A stretch of DNA of 64,000 bases from Myxococcales bacterium (GTDB lineage: Bacteria; Myxococcota_A; Polyangia; Haliangiales; Haliangiaceae): positions 1 through 64,000 of the forward strand of contig JAEUJY010000006.1 in the NCBI GenBank assembly GCA_016794525.1. The letters run 5' to 3'. The notes beneath the pieces were generated by a model. The model worked only from the letters and a program-made list of their open reading frames with translations. It searched no databases and was not told where the DNA came from. Shown here piece after piece: positions 20,040-30,925 of this stretch. The position numbers were made by a program, and so were the translations under genes. Every line of letters begins with the position of its first letter. The stretch's first letter is position 1.

Positions 20040-21203
20040 CTATGCCCGCTCGAACAGGCCAGCGGCGCCCTGGCCACCGCCGATGCACATCGTGACGACC
20101 GCGTAGCGGCCGCCCCGGCGGCGCAGCTCGTACAGCGCCGTCGCGGTGAGCTTGGCGCCGGTGCAGCCCAGCGGGTGGCCCAGCGCGATCGCGCCGCCGT
20201 TGACGTTGAGCTTCTCGTCGGGGATGCCCAGCTCGCGCTGGCAGTACACCGCCTGGCAGGCGAACGCCTCGTTCATCTCGAACAGGTCGATGTCGGCCAC
20301 GGTCAGGTTGTTCTTGGCCAGGAGCTTCTGCACCGCCGGCAGCGGGCCGATGCCCATGATCGCCGGGTCGACGCCGACGGTCACGAACGAGCGGAAGTAG
20401 CCGAGCGGCTTGACGCCGAGCTCCTTGGCCTTGGCCGCCGACAGCACCAGCGCGGCAGCCGCGCCGTCGGAGATCGGCGAGGCGTTGCCGGCGGTCACCG
20501 AGCCGCCCTGCGCGAACGCCGGCGGCAGCTTGCCCAGGCCCTCGAGCGTGGTCTCGGCGCGGGGCAGCTCGTCGACGGTGAAGTCCTTGTAGACCTTCTC
20601 GCCCTTGGCGTCGAACGACACCGCGCGCACCGGCACGATCTCGTCCTTGAACGCGCCCTTGTCGATCGCGGCCTTGGCCTTCTGCTGCGACCACAGCGCG
20701 AACTTGTCCTGGGCCTCGCGGCTGATGCCGAACTTCTTGGCGACGTTCTCGGCGGTGATGCCCATCGGCGTGTTGGCCGCGGGCAAGGACGCCATCAGCT
20801 CGGGCGACGCCGAGATGTGGAAGCCGGTCATCGGCACGTAGGTCATCGACTCGACGCCGCCGGCGATGACCGCGTCGCACGAGCCGATCGCGATCGCGCC
20901 GGCCGCGGTGGCGATGGCCTGCAGGCCGCTCGAGCAGAACCGGTTGATGGTCTGGGCCGGGACCTCGATGCCGAGGTCGGCCGACAGCGCGATCAGGCGC
21001 GCGACGTTGAGGCCCTGCTCGCCCTCGGGCATCGCGCAGCCCATGACCACGTCGTCGATGTGGCCCTTGGCCTGCGGCACCCGGGCGATCAGCCCGCGCA
21101 GCACGTCGGCGGCGAGCTCGTCGGGCCGCCGCAGCGACAGCGAGCCCTTGTGACCGCGGCCGACCGCGGAGCGAACAGCTTCAGCGATGATGATGTCGTT
21201 CAT
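20040..21203 (-). CDS. fadA: Acetyl-CoA acyltransferase (3-ketoacyl-CoA thiolase)
   Basis: A 387-residue thiolase, the last step of fatty-acid beta-oxidation (3-ketoacyl-CoA + CoA to acyl-CoA + acetyl-CoA). The nucleophile Cys90 lies in NRFCSSGLQ, the His motif is [15 protein letters not shown], and the C-terminal catalytic Cys is in CIGGGQGAA. The length is normal. It starts 17 bases after the multifunctional dehydrogenase/hydratase stop and forms an operon with it, with GGAG before the ATG. Its stop is only 4 bases from the convergent HNH gene, with no terminator between them. Confidence 0.95.
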   Translation of the reverse strand: MNDIIIAEAVRSAVGRGHKGSLSLRRPDELAADVLRGLIARVPQAKGHIDDVVMGCAMPEGEQGLNVARLIALSADLGIEVPAQTINRFCSSGLQAIATAAGAIAIGSCDAVIAGGVESMTYVPMTGFHISASPELMASLPAANTPMGITAENVAKKFGISREAQDKFALWSQQKAKAAIDKGAFKDEIVPVRAVSFDAKGEKVYKDFTVDELPRAETTLEGLGKLPPAFAQGGSVTAGNASPISDGAAAALVLSAAKAKELGVKPLGYFRSFVTVGVDPAIMGIGPLPAVQKLLAKNNLTVADIDLFEMNEAFACQAVYCQRELGIPDEKLNVNGGAIALGHPLGCTGAKLTATALYELRRRGGRYAVVTMCIGGGQGAAGLFERA

Positions 21204-21220
21204 GGTGGTTCGCTCCTCGG

Positions 21221-23590
<2,370 letters not shown>

Positions 23591-23719
23591 GATCGCTTCC
23601 GTGGTGCGAGTCAGGGTCGGGTGATCGGGCGCAGCCTAGCAGGTTCTTTCGAGGATCGACGCGGTGCGGCGCGACGTCGCGCTGGTTGGACCGAGGGAGA
23701 CTCAGCCGCCGGCGCCTGG

Positions 23720-23725
23720 TACCAT
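23720..23725 (+). promoter_or_regulatory. -10-like TANNNT, leaderless, for HDOD gene
   Basis: TACCAT ends 6 bases before the GTG at 23732. Confidence 0.55.
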
Positions 23726-23731
23726 GGTCGC

Positions 23732-24616
23732 GTGGGCGACGAGCTGAGGAGCGGGCAACGGACCACGATCGCGAAGCTGGAGCAGCGGCTGACCGAGCTG
23801 CCGGTGTTGCCGGTGGTCTTGCTCGAGCTGATGCGGCTGAACCCGCGCGCCGATGACCACTACGAGCAGGTGTCGCGCCTGATCGCCCGCGATCCCGCGC
23901 TCGCGACCCGGGTGATCCGCGTCGCCAACTCGGCGGAGATGTCGCGGGGCCGGGTCGTCGCCAACCTCGCCGGGGCGATCCAGCGGATGGGCAGCGTCAA
24001 CTGCGCCAACCTGGTCCTCGCCGACACGGTGGTCCGGGTGTTCGCCCCACGCCACGACTGGGAGCGCGCGCTGTGGCTGCACGCCCTCGGCGTGGCCGCG
24101 CTCGCCAAGGCGCTCGCGAGCAGCGCCCTGGTGCCTGGCGCCGATCCCGAGCTGTGTTACCTGGCTGGCCTGCTCCACGACTTCGTCCTGTACCTCGAGG
24201 CGCCCGAGGAGCTGCGCGCGGTCGACGAGACCGCGTGGACCACGCCCGAGGAGCTGCTGACGGCCGAGCAGCGCGTGTGCGGGTTCAACCACATCGAGCT
24301 CGGCTTCCGCGCGGTCAGCAAGTGGGGCCTGCCGCCGCCGCTGCCGCTGTTGATCCGGCACCACCATGCGCGGCCTCCGTACGCCAGCGAGCTGGGGAGC
24401 CTCGGGCCGGTGGTGGCGGCGATCGTGGTCGCCGATCACCTGTCGGTGGCGTCGCTGCAGACCGGCGAGTGGCCCGAGCTGTCGGCGGCCACGATCACCG
24501 CGCTCGGCGCGCGGGCCTTCCCGCTGACCGGCGCGGCCGCCACGGCGCGCGATCGCCTCCTCACCGCGACGTTCGCCGACGTCGCGCGGATCATGCGCGA
24601 GATCGGCCTCGGGTGA
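23732..24616 (+). CDS. HDOD-domain signalling protein
   Basis: A 294-residue cytoplasmic protein consisting of one HDOD domain. This is an HD-related output domain without the full phosphodiesterase ligand set, found in bacterial regulators of motility, secretion or stress. Typical pieces are LPVLPVVLLELMRL, the RDPALATRVIRVANSAEM helix pair, IQRMGSVNCANLVLADTV, LAGLLHDFVLYL (HD-like) and IRHHHARP. The GTG start is chosen because TACCAT ends 6 bases before it; no ATG is better placed. It stands alone and is divergent from the fad operon. Confidence 0.85.
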   Translation: MGDELRSGQRTTIAKLEQRLTELPVLPVVLLELMRLNPRADDHYEQVSRLIARDPALATRVIRVANSAEMSRGRVVANLAGAIQRMGSVNCANLVLADTVVRVFAPRHDWERALWLHALGVAALAKALASSALVPGADPELCYLAGLLHDFVLYLEAPEELRAVDETAWTTPEELLTAEQRVCGFNHIELGFRAVSKWGLPPPLPLLIRHHHARPPYASELGSLGPVVAAIVVADHLSVASLQTGEWPELSAATITALGARAFPLTGAAATARDRLLTATFADVARIMREIGLG

Positions 24617-24729
24617 GCAGCGCGCCCAGGGCGTCGCGGTCGCACCGGTCGCACGGTGTCGCACGTGTCGCGCCGACGGCAATCGTCGCGGTCGGCGCGC
24701 GCGGCCCTCGATCTCGCGACCGGCGCTGC

Positions 24730-24735
24730 TAGCCT
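24730..24735 (+). promoter_or_regulatory. -10-like TANNNT with short leader, for M16 protease
   Basis: TAGCCT would place transcription start near 24742, leaving a leader of about 20 bases with a CGAGGT ribosome-binding site before the ATG at 24762. Confidence 0.4.
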
Positions 24736-24761
24736 CGCGGCGTTCTCATTCGAGGTCTCCC

Positions 24762-27581
24762 ATGCAGCTCGCTCGCGCCATCCTCCCCCTCGCGTTGATC
24801 GCCGCCGCCGCGCCGATCGCGGCCGCCGCGCCGCCCAAGCCCGTCGAGATCGCCTACGACGAGTTCACCCTGCCCAACGGGCTGCGGGTGCTGGTCCACA
24901 CCGATCGCAAGGCGCCGATCGTCGCGGTGAACATCTGGTACCACGTCGGCTCGAAGGACGAGCCGCTGGGCCGCAGCGGCTTCGCCCACCTGTTCGAGCA
25001 CCTGATGTTCCAGGGCTCGGAGAACCACAAGGGCGAGTACTTCGATCCGTTCGAGCTGGTCGGCACCACCGATCAGAACGGCACCACCAACAGCGATCGC
25101 ACCAACTACTTCGAGAACGTCCCCACCACCGCGCTCGACATGGCGCTGTGGATGGAGTCCGATCGCATGGGCCACCTGCTCGGCGCGATCGATCAGGCGG
25201 TGCTCGACGAGCAGCGCGGCGTCGTCCAGAACGAGAAGCGGCAGGGCGAGAACCAGCCCTACGGCCAGGTCTTCGAGCGGATCTTCGCCGCCTCGTACCC
25301 GGCCAACCACCCCTACCACCACACGACGATCGGCTCGATGGCCGACCTCAACGCGGCGACGCTCGACGACGTCAAGAACTGGTTCAAGAGCTGGTACGGG
25401 CCCAACAACGCCGTGCTGGTGCTGGCCGGCGACATCGATCTCGCGACCGCCAAGACCAAGGTCGCGCGCTATTTCGGCGACATCGCGCCGACCGCCAAGG
25501 TGAAGCGGATGAAGCCGCAGGTCGCGGCGCGCTCGACGTCGACCCGCGACACGATGACCGATCAGGTGCCGCAGACCCGGCTGTACCGGGTGTGGAACAT
25601 CCCGGGCGCCGGCACGGCCGACGCCGATCGCCTGGCGGTGCTGGCCCAGGTGCTCGGCGGCGCGCGCTCGTCGCGGCTCGATCGCCGGCTGGTCCACCAG
25701 GACAAGCTGCTCGACGCGGTCTCGGCGTCGGCGTGGGGCAGCGAGCTGGGCGGCATGTTCTTCATCCAGGCCGACGTCAAGGCCGGCGTCGACCCGACCA
25801 CCGTCGAGAAGATCATCGACGAGGAGCTGAAGGCGCTGCTGGCCAAGGGGCCGACCGCGGCCGAGCTGGCGCAGGCCAAGACCGTCACCGAGGCCGGGTT
25901 CCTGCGCGGCATCGAGCGCATCGGCGGCTTCGGCGGCAAGGCGGACGTGCTGGCCGAGTGCACCGTGCTGGTCGGCAAGCCGACCTGCTACCGCGACTCG
26001 CTCAAGACCACCGCCGCCACCACCGCGGCGCAGGTCAAGGCGGTGGGCAAGAAGTGGTTGAGCAAGGGCGACTACACGCTGACCGTCACGCCGGGCGCCA
26101 AGGCCGCGCCGGTCGATCCGCCGGCGGTGGCCAACCTGCCGCCGACGACGGTGCCGCCGCCGGCCAAGGGGCTCAAGACCACGCCGAGCGACGTCGATCG
26201 CAGCGCCGGCCCGCCGACCACGACGACGTTCCCGCCGCTGGTGTTCCCGGCGCTCGAGCGCGGCACGCTCGCCAACGGCGCCAAGGTCGTGCTGGCGCGC
26301 CGCCCCGGGCTGCCGCTGGTGCAGCTGAGCGTGCAGGTCGCCGACGCCGGCTACACCTCCGATCCGGCCGGCAAGCCGGGCACCGCGGCGTTCGCGATGG
26401 GCATGCTCGACGAGGGCGCCGGCAGCTACGGCGCGCTGGCGCTCGGCGATCGCACCGAGGAGCTGGGCGCGGTGCTGGCGACCGGCGCGTCGTTCGACGG
26501 CGCGTCGCTGTACCTGTCGGCGCTGACCAAGAACCTCGAGCCGTCGCTGGCGCTCCTGGCCGACGTGCTCCTGCGCCCGACCTTCGACGCCAACGAGCTC
26601 GAGCGCGTGCGCGCGCAGTGGCTGGCCGGCCTCAAGCAGGAGAAGGCGCGGCCCGGCTCGCTGGCGCGCCGCGTGATCTACCCGATCCTCTACGGCGCCG
26701 GCCACCCGTACGCGACCTCGCCCAGCGGCACCGGCACCGAGGCCAGCATCGCCGCGCTGACCCAGGCCGAGCTCAAGGCGTGGGTCGCGGCGCGGCTGCG
26801 GCCGGATCGCGCGACCGTGCTGGTCGTCGGCGACATCACGCTGGCCGATCTGACCGCCAAGCTCGACGCCGCGCTGGCCGGCTGGAAGGCGCCGGCCGCC
26901 GCCGCGCCGGCGACGCCGCTGCCGTCGGTCGCGTTGCCGAAGAAGGCGCGGGTGTTCCTGATCGATCAGCCGGGCGCGGTCCAGGCGACGATCCTGGTGG
27001 CCCAGCTGGTGCCGCCGACGACCGACGCCGGCGCGACGTCGCTCGAGATCGCCAACGCGGTGCTGGGCGGCGAGTTCGGCTCGCGGCTCAACATGAACCT
27101 GCGCGAGGCCAAGCACTGGGCCTACGGCGCGTACTCCGGCGTCAGCGACGCGCTCGGCCAGCGGCCGTGGATCGCCAGCGCGTCGGTGCAGATCGACAAG
27201 ACCGCCGAGTCGGCCAAGGAGCTGGACCGCGAGATCCGCGAGTACGCCACCGGGGCGCGGCCGCCGCTGCCGGCCGAGCTGGCCAAGATCCAGGCGACCG
27301 AGGTGCGCGGCCTGCCCGGCAGCTACGAGACCGCGGGCGCGGTGCTCGGCACGCTGACCGGCATCGTGCGCTTCGGCCGCCCCGACGACTGGGCGGCCAA
27401 GCGCGCGGCGGCGGTGTCGGCGCTGACCCCGGCGCAGGTGCAGGCGGCGGCGGCGGCGATCAAGCCGGCCGCGCTGACCTGGGTGATCGTCGGCGACCTG
27501 AGCAAGATCGAGTCGGGCGTGCGCGCGCTCAAGCTCGGCGACGTCAAGGTGCTCGACGCCGACGGCGCCGTCGTGCGCTGA
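24762..27581 (+). CDS. M16-family zinc metallopeptidase, tandem-domain, exported
   Basis: A 939-residue protein with a Sec signal peptide (cleavage after about residue 23). The first M16 peptidase unit has the inverted zinc motif H76-L-F-E79-H80 and a third ligand in the E150/E158 region (VLDEQRGVVQNEKR). The second unit (from about 490; LANGAKVVLARRPGLPLVQLS) lacks HxxEH and is the usual inactive partner with the R/Y-type substrate-binding half (NLREAKHWAYGAYS). The two halves are joined by a Pro-rich linker around 450-485. It is expected to degrade peptides in the periplasm; being one chain, it resembles the pitrilysin-like long form. Confidence 0.92.
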   Translation: MQLARAILPLALIAAAAPIAAAAPPKPVEIAYDEFTLPNGLRVLVHTDRKAPIVAVNIWYHVGSKDEPLGRSGFAHLFEHLMFQGSENHKGEYFDPFELVGTTDQNGTTNSDRTNYFENVPTTALDMALWMESDRMGHLLGAIDQAVLDEQRGVVQNEKRQGENQPYGQVFERIFAASYPANHPYHHTTIGSMADLNAATLDDVKNWFKSWYGPNNAVLVLAGDIDLATAKTKVARYFGDIAPTAKVKRMKPQVAARSTSTRDTMTDQVPQTRLYRVWNIPGAGTADADRLAVLAQVLGGARSSRLDRRLVHQDKLLDAVSASAWGSELGGMFFIQADVKAGVDPTTVEKIIDEELKALLAKGPTAAELAQAKTVTEAGFLRGIERIGGFGGKADVLAECTVLVGKPTCYRDSLKTTAATTAAQVKAVGKKWLSKGDYTLTVTPGAKAAPVDPPAVANLPPTTVPPPAKGLKTTPSDVDRSAGPPTTTTFPPLVFPALERGTLANGAKVVLARRPGLPLVQLSVQVADAGYTSDPAGKPGTAAFAMGMLDEGAGSYGALALGDRTEELGAVLATGASFDGASLYLSALTKNLEPSLALLADVLLRPTFDANELERVRAQWLAGLKQEKARPGSLARRVIYPILYGAGHPYATSPSGTGTEASIAALTQAELKAWVAARLRPDRATVLVVGDITLADLTAKLDAALAGWKAPAAAAPATPLPSVALPKKARVFLIDQPGAVQATILVAQLVPPTTDAGATSLEIANAVLGGEFGSRLNMNLREAKHWAYGAYSGVSDALGQRPWIASASVQIDKTAESAKELDREIREYATGARPPLPAELAKIQATEVRGLPGSYETAGAVLGTLTGIVRFGRPDDWAAKRAAAVSALTPAQVQAAAAAIKPAALTWVIVGDLSKIESGVRALKLGDVKVLDADGAVVR

Positions 27582-27614
27582 ACCCGCGGGGTCGCGTCGC
27601 GATCGCCGGCGCGG

Positions 27615-28415
27615 TCACGGCGCGGCGGGCGGCAGGTAGGTGCCCTTGCGGGCGGCGCACGCCGCCTGCCACTCGGCCGCGCTCGCGAAGTCGGCGGTGT
27701 CGAGGCTCTCGTTGGGCGCGCCGCACCGCGCGAGGCACTGGCCGGCGGGCGTCGGCGGGCACGGCCCCTCGGCGTACGTGCCCTTGAGCACGTCGCAGGT
27801 CGCCTGGCCGTTGGTCGCGCCGGCGCTGCCGGTGAACTCCGAGCACAGCGACCCCTTGTCGGCGTACGGCGAGACGCAGTGGCCGTAGTGGCCGGCGGGG
27901 GTCGAGGTCGGCGTGCACGCCGCCGAGGACGAGGCCACGCTGGTCGGCATCGGCGCCTGGAACTTGTAGCTGCCGCGGGAACCGTCCATCCGCTCGACGT
28001 AGACGACGTAGTACTTGCCGCCGATCAGGCCCGCGAAGGCGCCGGTGCCGCTGGTCGCCCCCGGCGGCACCGTGTTCAGCCGGACCGGCGACGCGAACCC
28101 GCCGGGCGCGCTCACGTCCCAGACCACCGGGCGGGCCGCCAGGCTGTCGGCGGTCTCGTGCGCCAGCGCCGTGGTGACGTACAGGCGCTTCGCCGGCTGG
28201 TCGCCGGCCCAGGCGAAGGCGGCGGTGGTGTCGAGGTCGGTGACCGCGACCGGGAAGGCGGTGGCGCCGCTGACCATCCCGACGTTGGGCTTGGTGCTCA
28301 CGTGGCAGGCGGCGAGGGCCGCGCTCCCGAGCAGCGCCGTCGCCAGGGCGATGCGCGCGAGGCCGCGTGGGCGGCGTGACGTGGAGGAGGTCCGCGGGTG
28401 GCGAGGCTTGGTCAT
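27615..28415 (-). CDS. Hypothetical lipoprotein with Cys-rich C terminus
   Basis: A 266-residue protein. A long basic n-region (KPRHPRTSSTSRRPRG) precedes a hydrophobic core and a lipobox (LAAC, Cys37). The middle part, about 60-160, is beta-rich (FAGLIGGKYYVVYVERMDGS). The C-terminal about 100 residues carry three similar Cys units of about 25-35 residues (AACTPTSTPAGHYGHC; SLCSEF...ATCDVLKGTYAEGPCP; AGQCLARC...AACAARKGTYLPP), with KGTY occurring twice. The family is not recognised. It is divergent from the arrestin-like gene across 84 bases. Confidence 0.7.
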   Translation of the reverse strand: MTKPRHPRTSSTSRRPRGLARIALATALLGSAALAACHVSTKPNVGMVSGATAFPVAVTDLDTTAAFAWAGDQPAKRLYVTTALAHETADSLAARPVVWDVSAPGGFASPVRLNTVPPGATSGTGAFAGLIGGKYYVVYVERMDGSRGSYKFQAPMPTSVASSSAACTPTSTPAGHYGHCVSPYADKGSLCSEFTGSAGATNGQATCDVLKGTYAEGPCPPTPAGQCLARCGAPNESLDTADFASAAEWQAACAARKGTYLPPAAP

Positions 28416-28499
28416 GATCGGGCAAACAGGCGGCCGCGGCGATCGATCAGGAGAAACCTGCGGCGCCGGTCCGGCGCGCCGGCGTGGCAGACTCGAGCC

Positions 28500-29063
28500 A
28501 TGCCGACCGACGACGAGATCATCGACGCCGCCAACAAGTTCTTTCGGTCGATCGGCGGCGCGGTCAAGAAGGGCGCGACCACCGCGGTCAAGGCTGGCCA
28601 GTCGGTGGTCGGCGTGGGGCGGGGCGAGGTGCGGGTCGCGCTCGACGAGCTGCGGGTCCGCGCCGGCGGCGACGTCCGCGGCAAGGTGACGGTGGCCCTG
28701 ACCGAGCCGATCGACGCGCGGCGGCTGGTGGTCGAGCTGCGGGCCAGCCAGCGCGGCGTCGAGACCCGCGGCGGCGTGCGCACCCCGACCGCGACCACGC
28801 TGTACAAGTTCGAGCACGAGCTGGCCGGCGCGACCCGGTTCCACAAGGGCGAGTTCAGGTTCGCCCTGCCGGCGCCGCGCACGCTGGGCGGCGGCCGCGC
28901 GGCGCCGCCGGCCGGGCGGCTGGGCGACGTGGCCCGCGCGGTGTCGGCGGTGGTCGCGCCGACCACCGGGCCGGTCGAGTGGCGGGTGATCGCGCGGCTG
29001 GTGGTGCCGATGGCGCGCGACCTCGAGCACGCGGTCGACGTGATGATCGACGGCGTGGGCTGA
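28500..29063 (+). CDS. Arrestin-like / Spo0M-like beta-sandwich protein
   Basis: A 187-residue cytoplasmic protein. After a 30-residue helical N terminus (DEIIDAANKFFRSIGGAVKKG), it has the pattern of arrestin-like beta-sandwiches, including sporulation-control protein Spo0M: EVRVALDELRVRAGGDVRGKV, a strand-turn-strand REP (DARRLVVELRAS) and later KGEFRFALPAP...VEWRVIARL. The match is by pattern only. ATG 28500 is the first base of ATGCCG, with CAGACT ending 6 bases upstream (a near match to the leaderless element). Its stop is 8 bases from the convergent acyltransferase. Confidence 0.65.
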   Translation: MPTDDEIIDAANKFFRSIGGAVKKGATTAVKAGQSVVGVGRGEVRVALDELRVRAGGDVRGKVTVALTEPIDARRLVVELRASQRGVETRGGVRTPTATTLYKFEHELAGATRFHKGEFRFALPAPRTLGGGRAAPPAGRLGDVARAVSAVVAPTTGPVEWRVIARLVVPMARDLEHAVDVMIDGVG

Positions 29064-29071
29064 GCCGCGGG

Positions 29072-30127
29072 TCAGGCGGCGGCGCGGCGGGCGGCGGCGC
29101 GCTGGGCCCGCCACGTGAGGATCGGCTTCTCGATCAAGTAGTACGACGCCACCGCGCAGGCGAACGCCAGCGCCAGGTTGAGCGGGTAGGTCGTCGCGCG
29201 GCTCGGCCGGAAGTGGTTGAGGAACGGCTCCTGCCACAGGTACAGCGAGTACGACAGCGTCCCCAGCCACACCAGCGGGCGCCAGTTGAGCACCCGGCCG
29301 ATCGGATCGTCGTGGCAGCGCACGGCGCGGTCGACGATCAGCGCGACGCCGAGGTTGGCGGCGGTGGTGGCGATCGTGAACTGGAACGCGGGGTGGGCCT
29401 GCGACTGGCCGAGCGCCACGACCACCGGCACCAGCAGGAACCACGGCGAGCGCAGGAAGCGCTGGTAGGCGGCCGACGCGTCGAGCCGCCGCGCCAGCCC
29501 GGCCATCAGGCAGCCGACCGCGATCGAGTCCATCACGCACGGGTAGGCCTCCTCGGCGAGGTTGTCCGAGCGCAGCACGAACCACACCAGCGCGCGGCAC
29601 ACCAGCGCCAGCGCGATCATCGCCGTGGCCGCCGCGACGACGCGGCCGCGGCCGACCAGCACGAACACGAACGGCCACACCAGGTAGAACTGCTCCTCGA
29701 TCGACAGCGACCAGATGTGGCCGAGCTCCCACGAGCGGTCGTAGTGGTAGTTCATCGTGTAGGTGACCGCGGCCAGCAGGTCGCCGTGGTTGAGCGCCAC
29801 GACGCCGATCGCCCACCCGAGCAACATCACCGCGACGAACGCGTAGAACGCGGGGAAGATGCGCCACACCCGCCGCACGTAGAAGCCCTTGAGCGACACC
29901 CGGCCGGTGCGCTCGTCCTCCTTCATCAGCAGCGTCGTGATGAGGTAGCCCGAGATGACGAAGAACACCTTCACGCCCAGGTAGCCGAAGTCGCCCACCG
30001 TGCCGACCGCCCGGGTGCCGAACGGGAACCCGCGGGTGCCGAGCAGGTGCGACAGGATGACCAGCGAGATCGAGAGCGCGCGCAGGCCGTCCAGGGACGG
30101 GATCCGGGGCGCGGGGGTGCTCGACAT
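29072..30127 (-). CDS. Acyltransferase family 3 (OafA/YrhL-like) membrane protein
   Basis: A 351-residue integral membrane O-acyltransferase. Typical motifs are PSLDGLRALSISLVILSHLLG (catalytic His in the first helix), GYLGVKVFFVISGYLITTLL and the cytoplasmic basic loop FYVRRVWRIFPAFY. About nine or ten membrane helices follow. Family members acylate cell-surface polysaccharides or lipids with acetyl or other acyl groups. No glycan cluster is near, so the substrate is open. It ends in a basic tail (WRAQRAAARRAAA). Confidence 0.92.
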   Translation of the reverse strand: MSSTPAPRIPSLDGLRALSISLVILSHLLGTRGFPFGTRAVGTVGDFGYLGVKVFFVISGYLITTLLMKEDERTGRVSLKGFYVRRVWRIFPAFYAFVAVMLLGWAIGVVALNHGDLLAAVTYTMNYHYDRSWELGHIWSLSIEEQFYLVWPFVFVLVGRGRVVAAATAMIALALVCRALVWFVLRSDNLAEEAYPCVMDSIAVGCLMAGLARRLDASAAYQRFLRSPWFLLVPVVVALGQSQAHPAFQFTIATTAANLGVALIVDRAVRCHDDPIGRVLNWRPLVWLGTLSYSLYLWQEPFLNHFRPSRATTYPLNLALAFACAVASYYLIEKPILTWRAQRAAARRAAA

Positions 30128-30262
30128 GCGGGCGCGTGACCTATCACGCGATCGGTTGCCGTACTAGCCCCCCGGGCGCGGCGCCGGGCCCCGGCCGGGC
30201 GGGCGACGGCGGCCCCGCGATCGGTTTAGATCTACGTAGGAAGGACGGGGCACACTGTCACC

Positions 30263-30925
30263 ATGTCGGACCGCGTACTGCTGATCGAGGACGATCGCGA
30301 GCTGGGCGCCCAGATCGTCGCGACGTTGCACAAGGCAGGGTTCGGCGTGACCTGGTGGACCGAGGGCCGGGTGCCCGATCCGACCACCATCGACCTGCTG
30401 ATCGTCGACCTGATGCTGCCCGGCATGTACGGCCTCGACATCCTCAAGGCGCTGCGCGCCACCTCCGACACGCCGGCGCTGGTGCTGTCGGCGCGCAACG
30501 ACACCAGCGACAAGATCCGCGCGCTCAAGCTGGGCGCCGACGACTACATGACCAAGCCGTTCTGGCCCGAGGAGCTGGTCGAGCGGGTCCGGGCCCGGCT
30601 GCGCCGGCCGACGCTGGCGCGCAACGACGTGATCGAGGTCGGCCCGCTGCGGATCGGCCTGGCCGAGCGGCAGGTGTGGGTCGGCGAGCGCGCCGTCGAG
30701 CTGACCCGCGCCGAGTTCGAGCTGCTGGCGACGCTGGCCCGCCGCCCGGGCGCGGCGGTCACCCGGGCCGCGCTGGTCGACGCCGCGATCGACGCCGACC
30801 GCGACGGCGCCGAGCGCACGCTCGACGTGCACGTCTCGCGGCTGCGCAAGAAGCTCGGCGACGCCGGCATGATCCAGACGGTCTGGGGCGTGGGCTACCG
30901 CCTCGCCGGAAGCGCGCCGACGTGA
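30263..30925 (+). CDS. OmpR-family response regulator
   Basis: A 220-residue protein with an N-terminal receiver (acidic E9, D10, D11; phosphoacceptor D49 in LLIVDLMLPG; K98 in YMTKPF) and a C-terminal winged helix (LTRAEFELLATLARRPGAAV... RTLDVHVSRLRKKLGD...VWGVGYRL). It overlaps the histidine kinase gene by GTGA, so both are translated together. The 135 bases upstream contain TAGATC/TACGTA near 30226-30237 and a GGAAGGA purine run, suggesting an ordinary leadered promoter. Target genes are not known; the following lipoprotein genes are the nearest candidates. Confidence 0.95.
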   Translation: MSDRVLLIEDDRELGAQIVATLHKAGFGVTWWTEGRVPDPTTIDLLIVDLMLPGMYGLDILKALRATSDTPALVLSARNDTSDKIRALKLGADDYMTKPFWPEELVERVRARLRRPTLARNDVIEVGPLRIGLAERQVWVGERAVELTRAEFELLATLARRPGAAVTRAALVDAAIDADRDGAERTLDVHVSRLRKKLGDAGMIQTVWGVGYRLAGSAPT

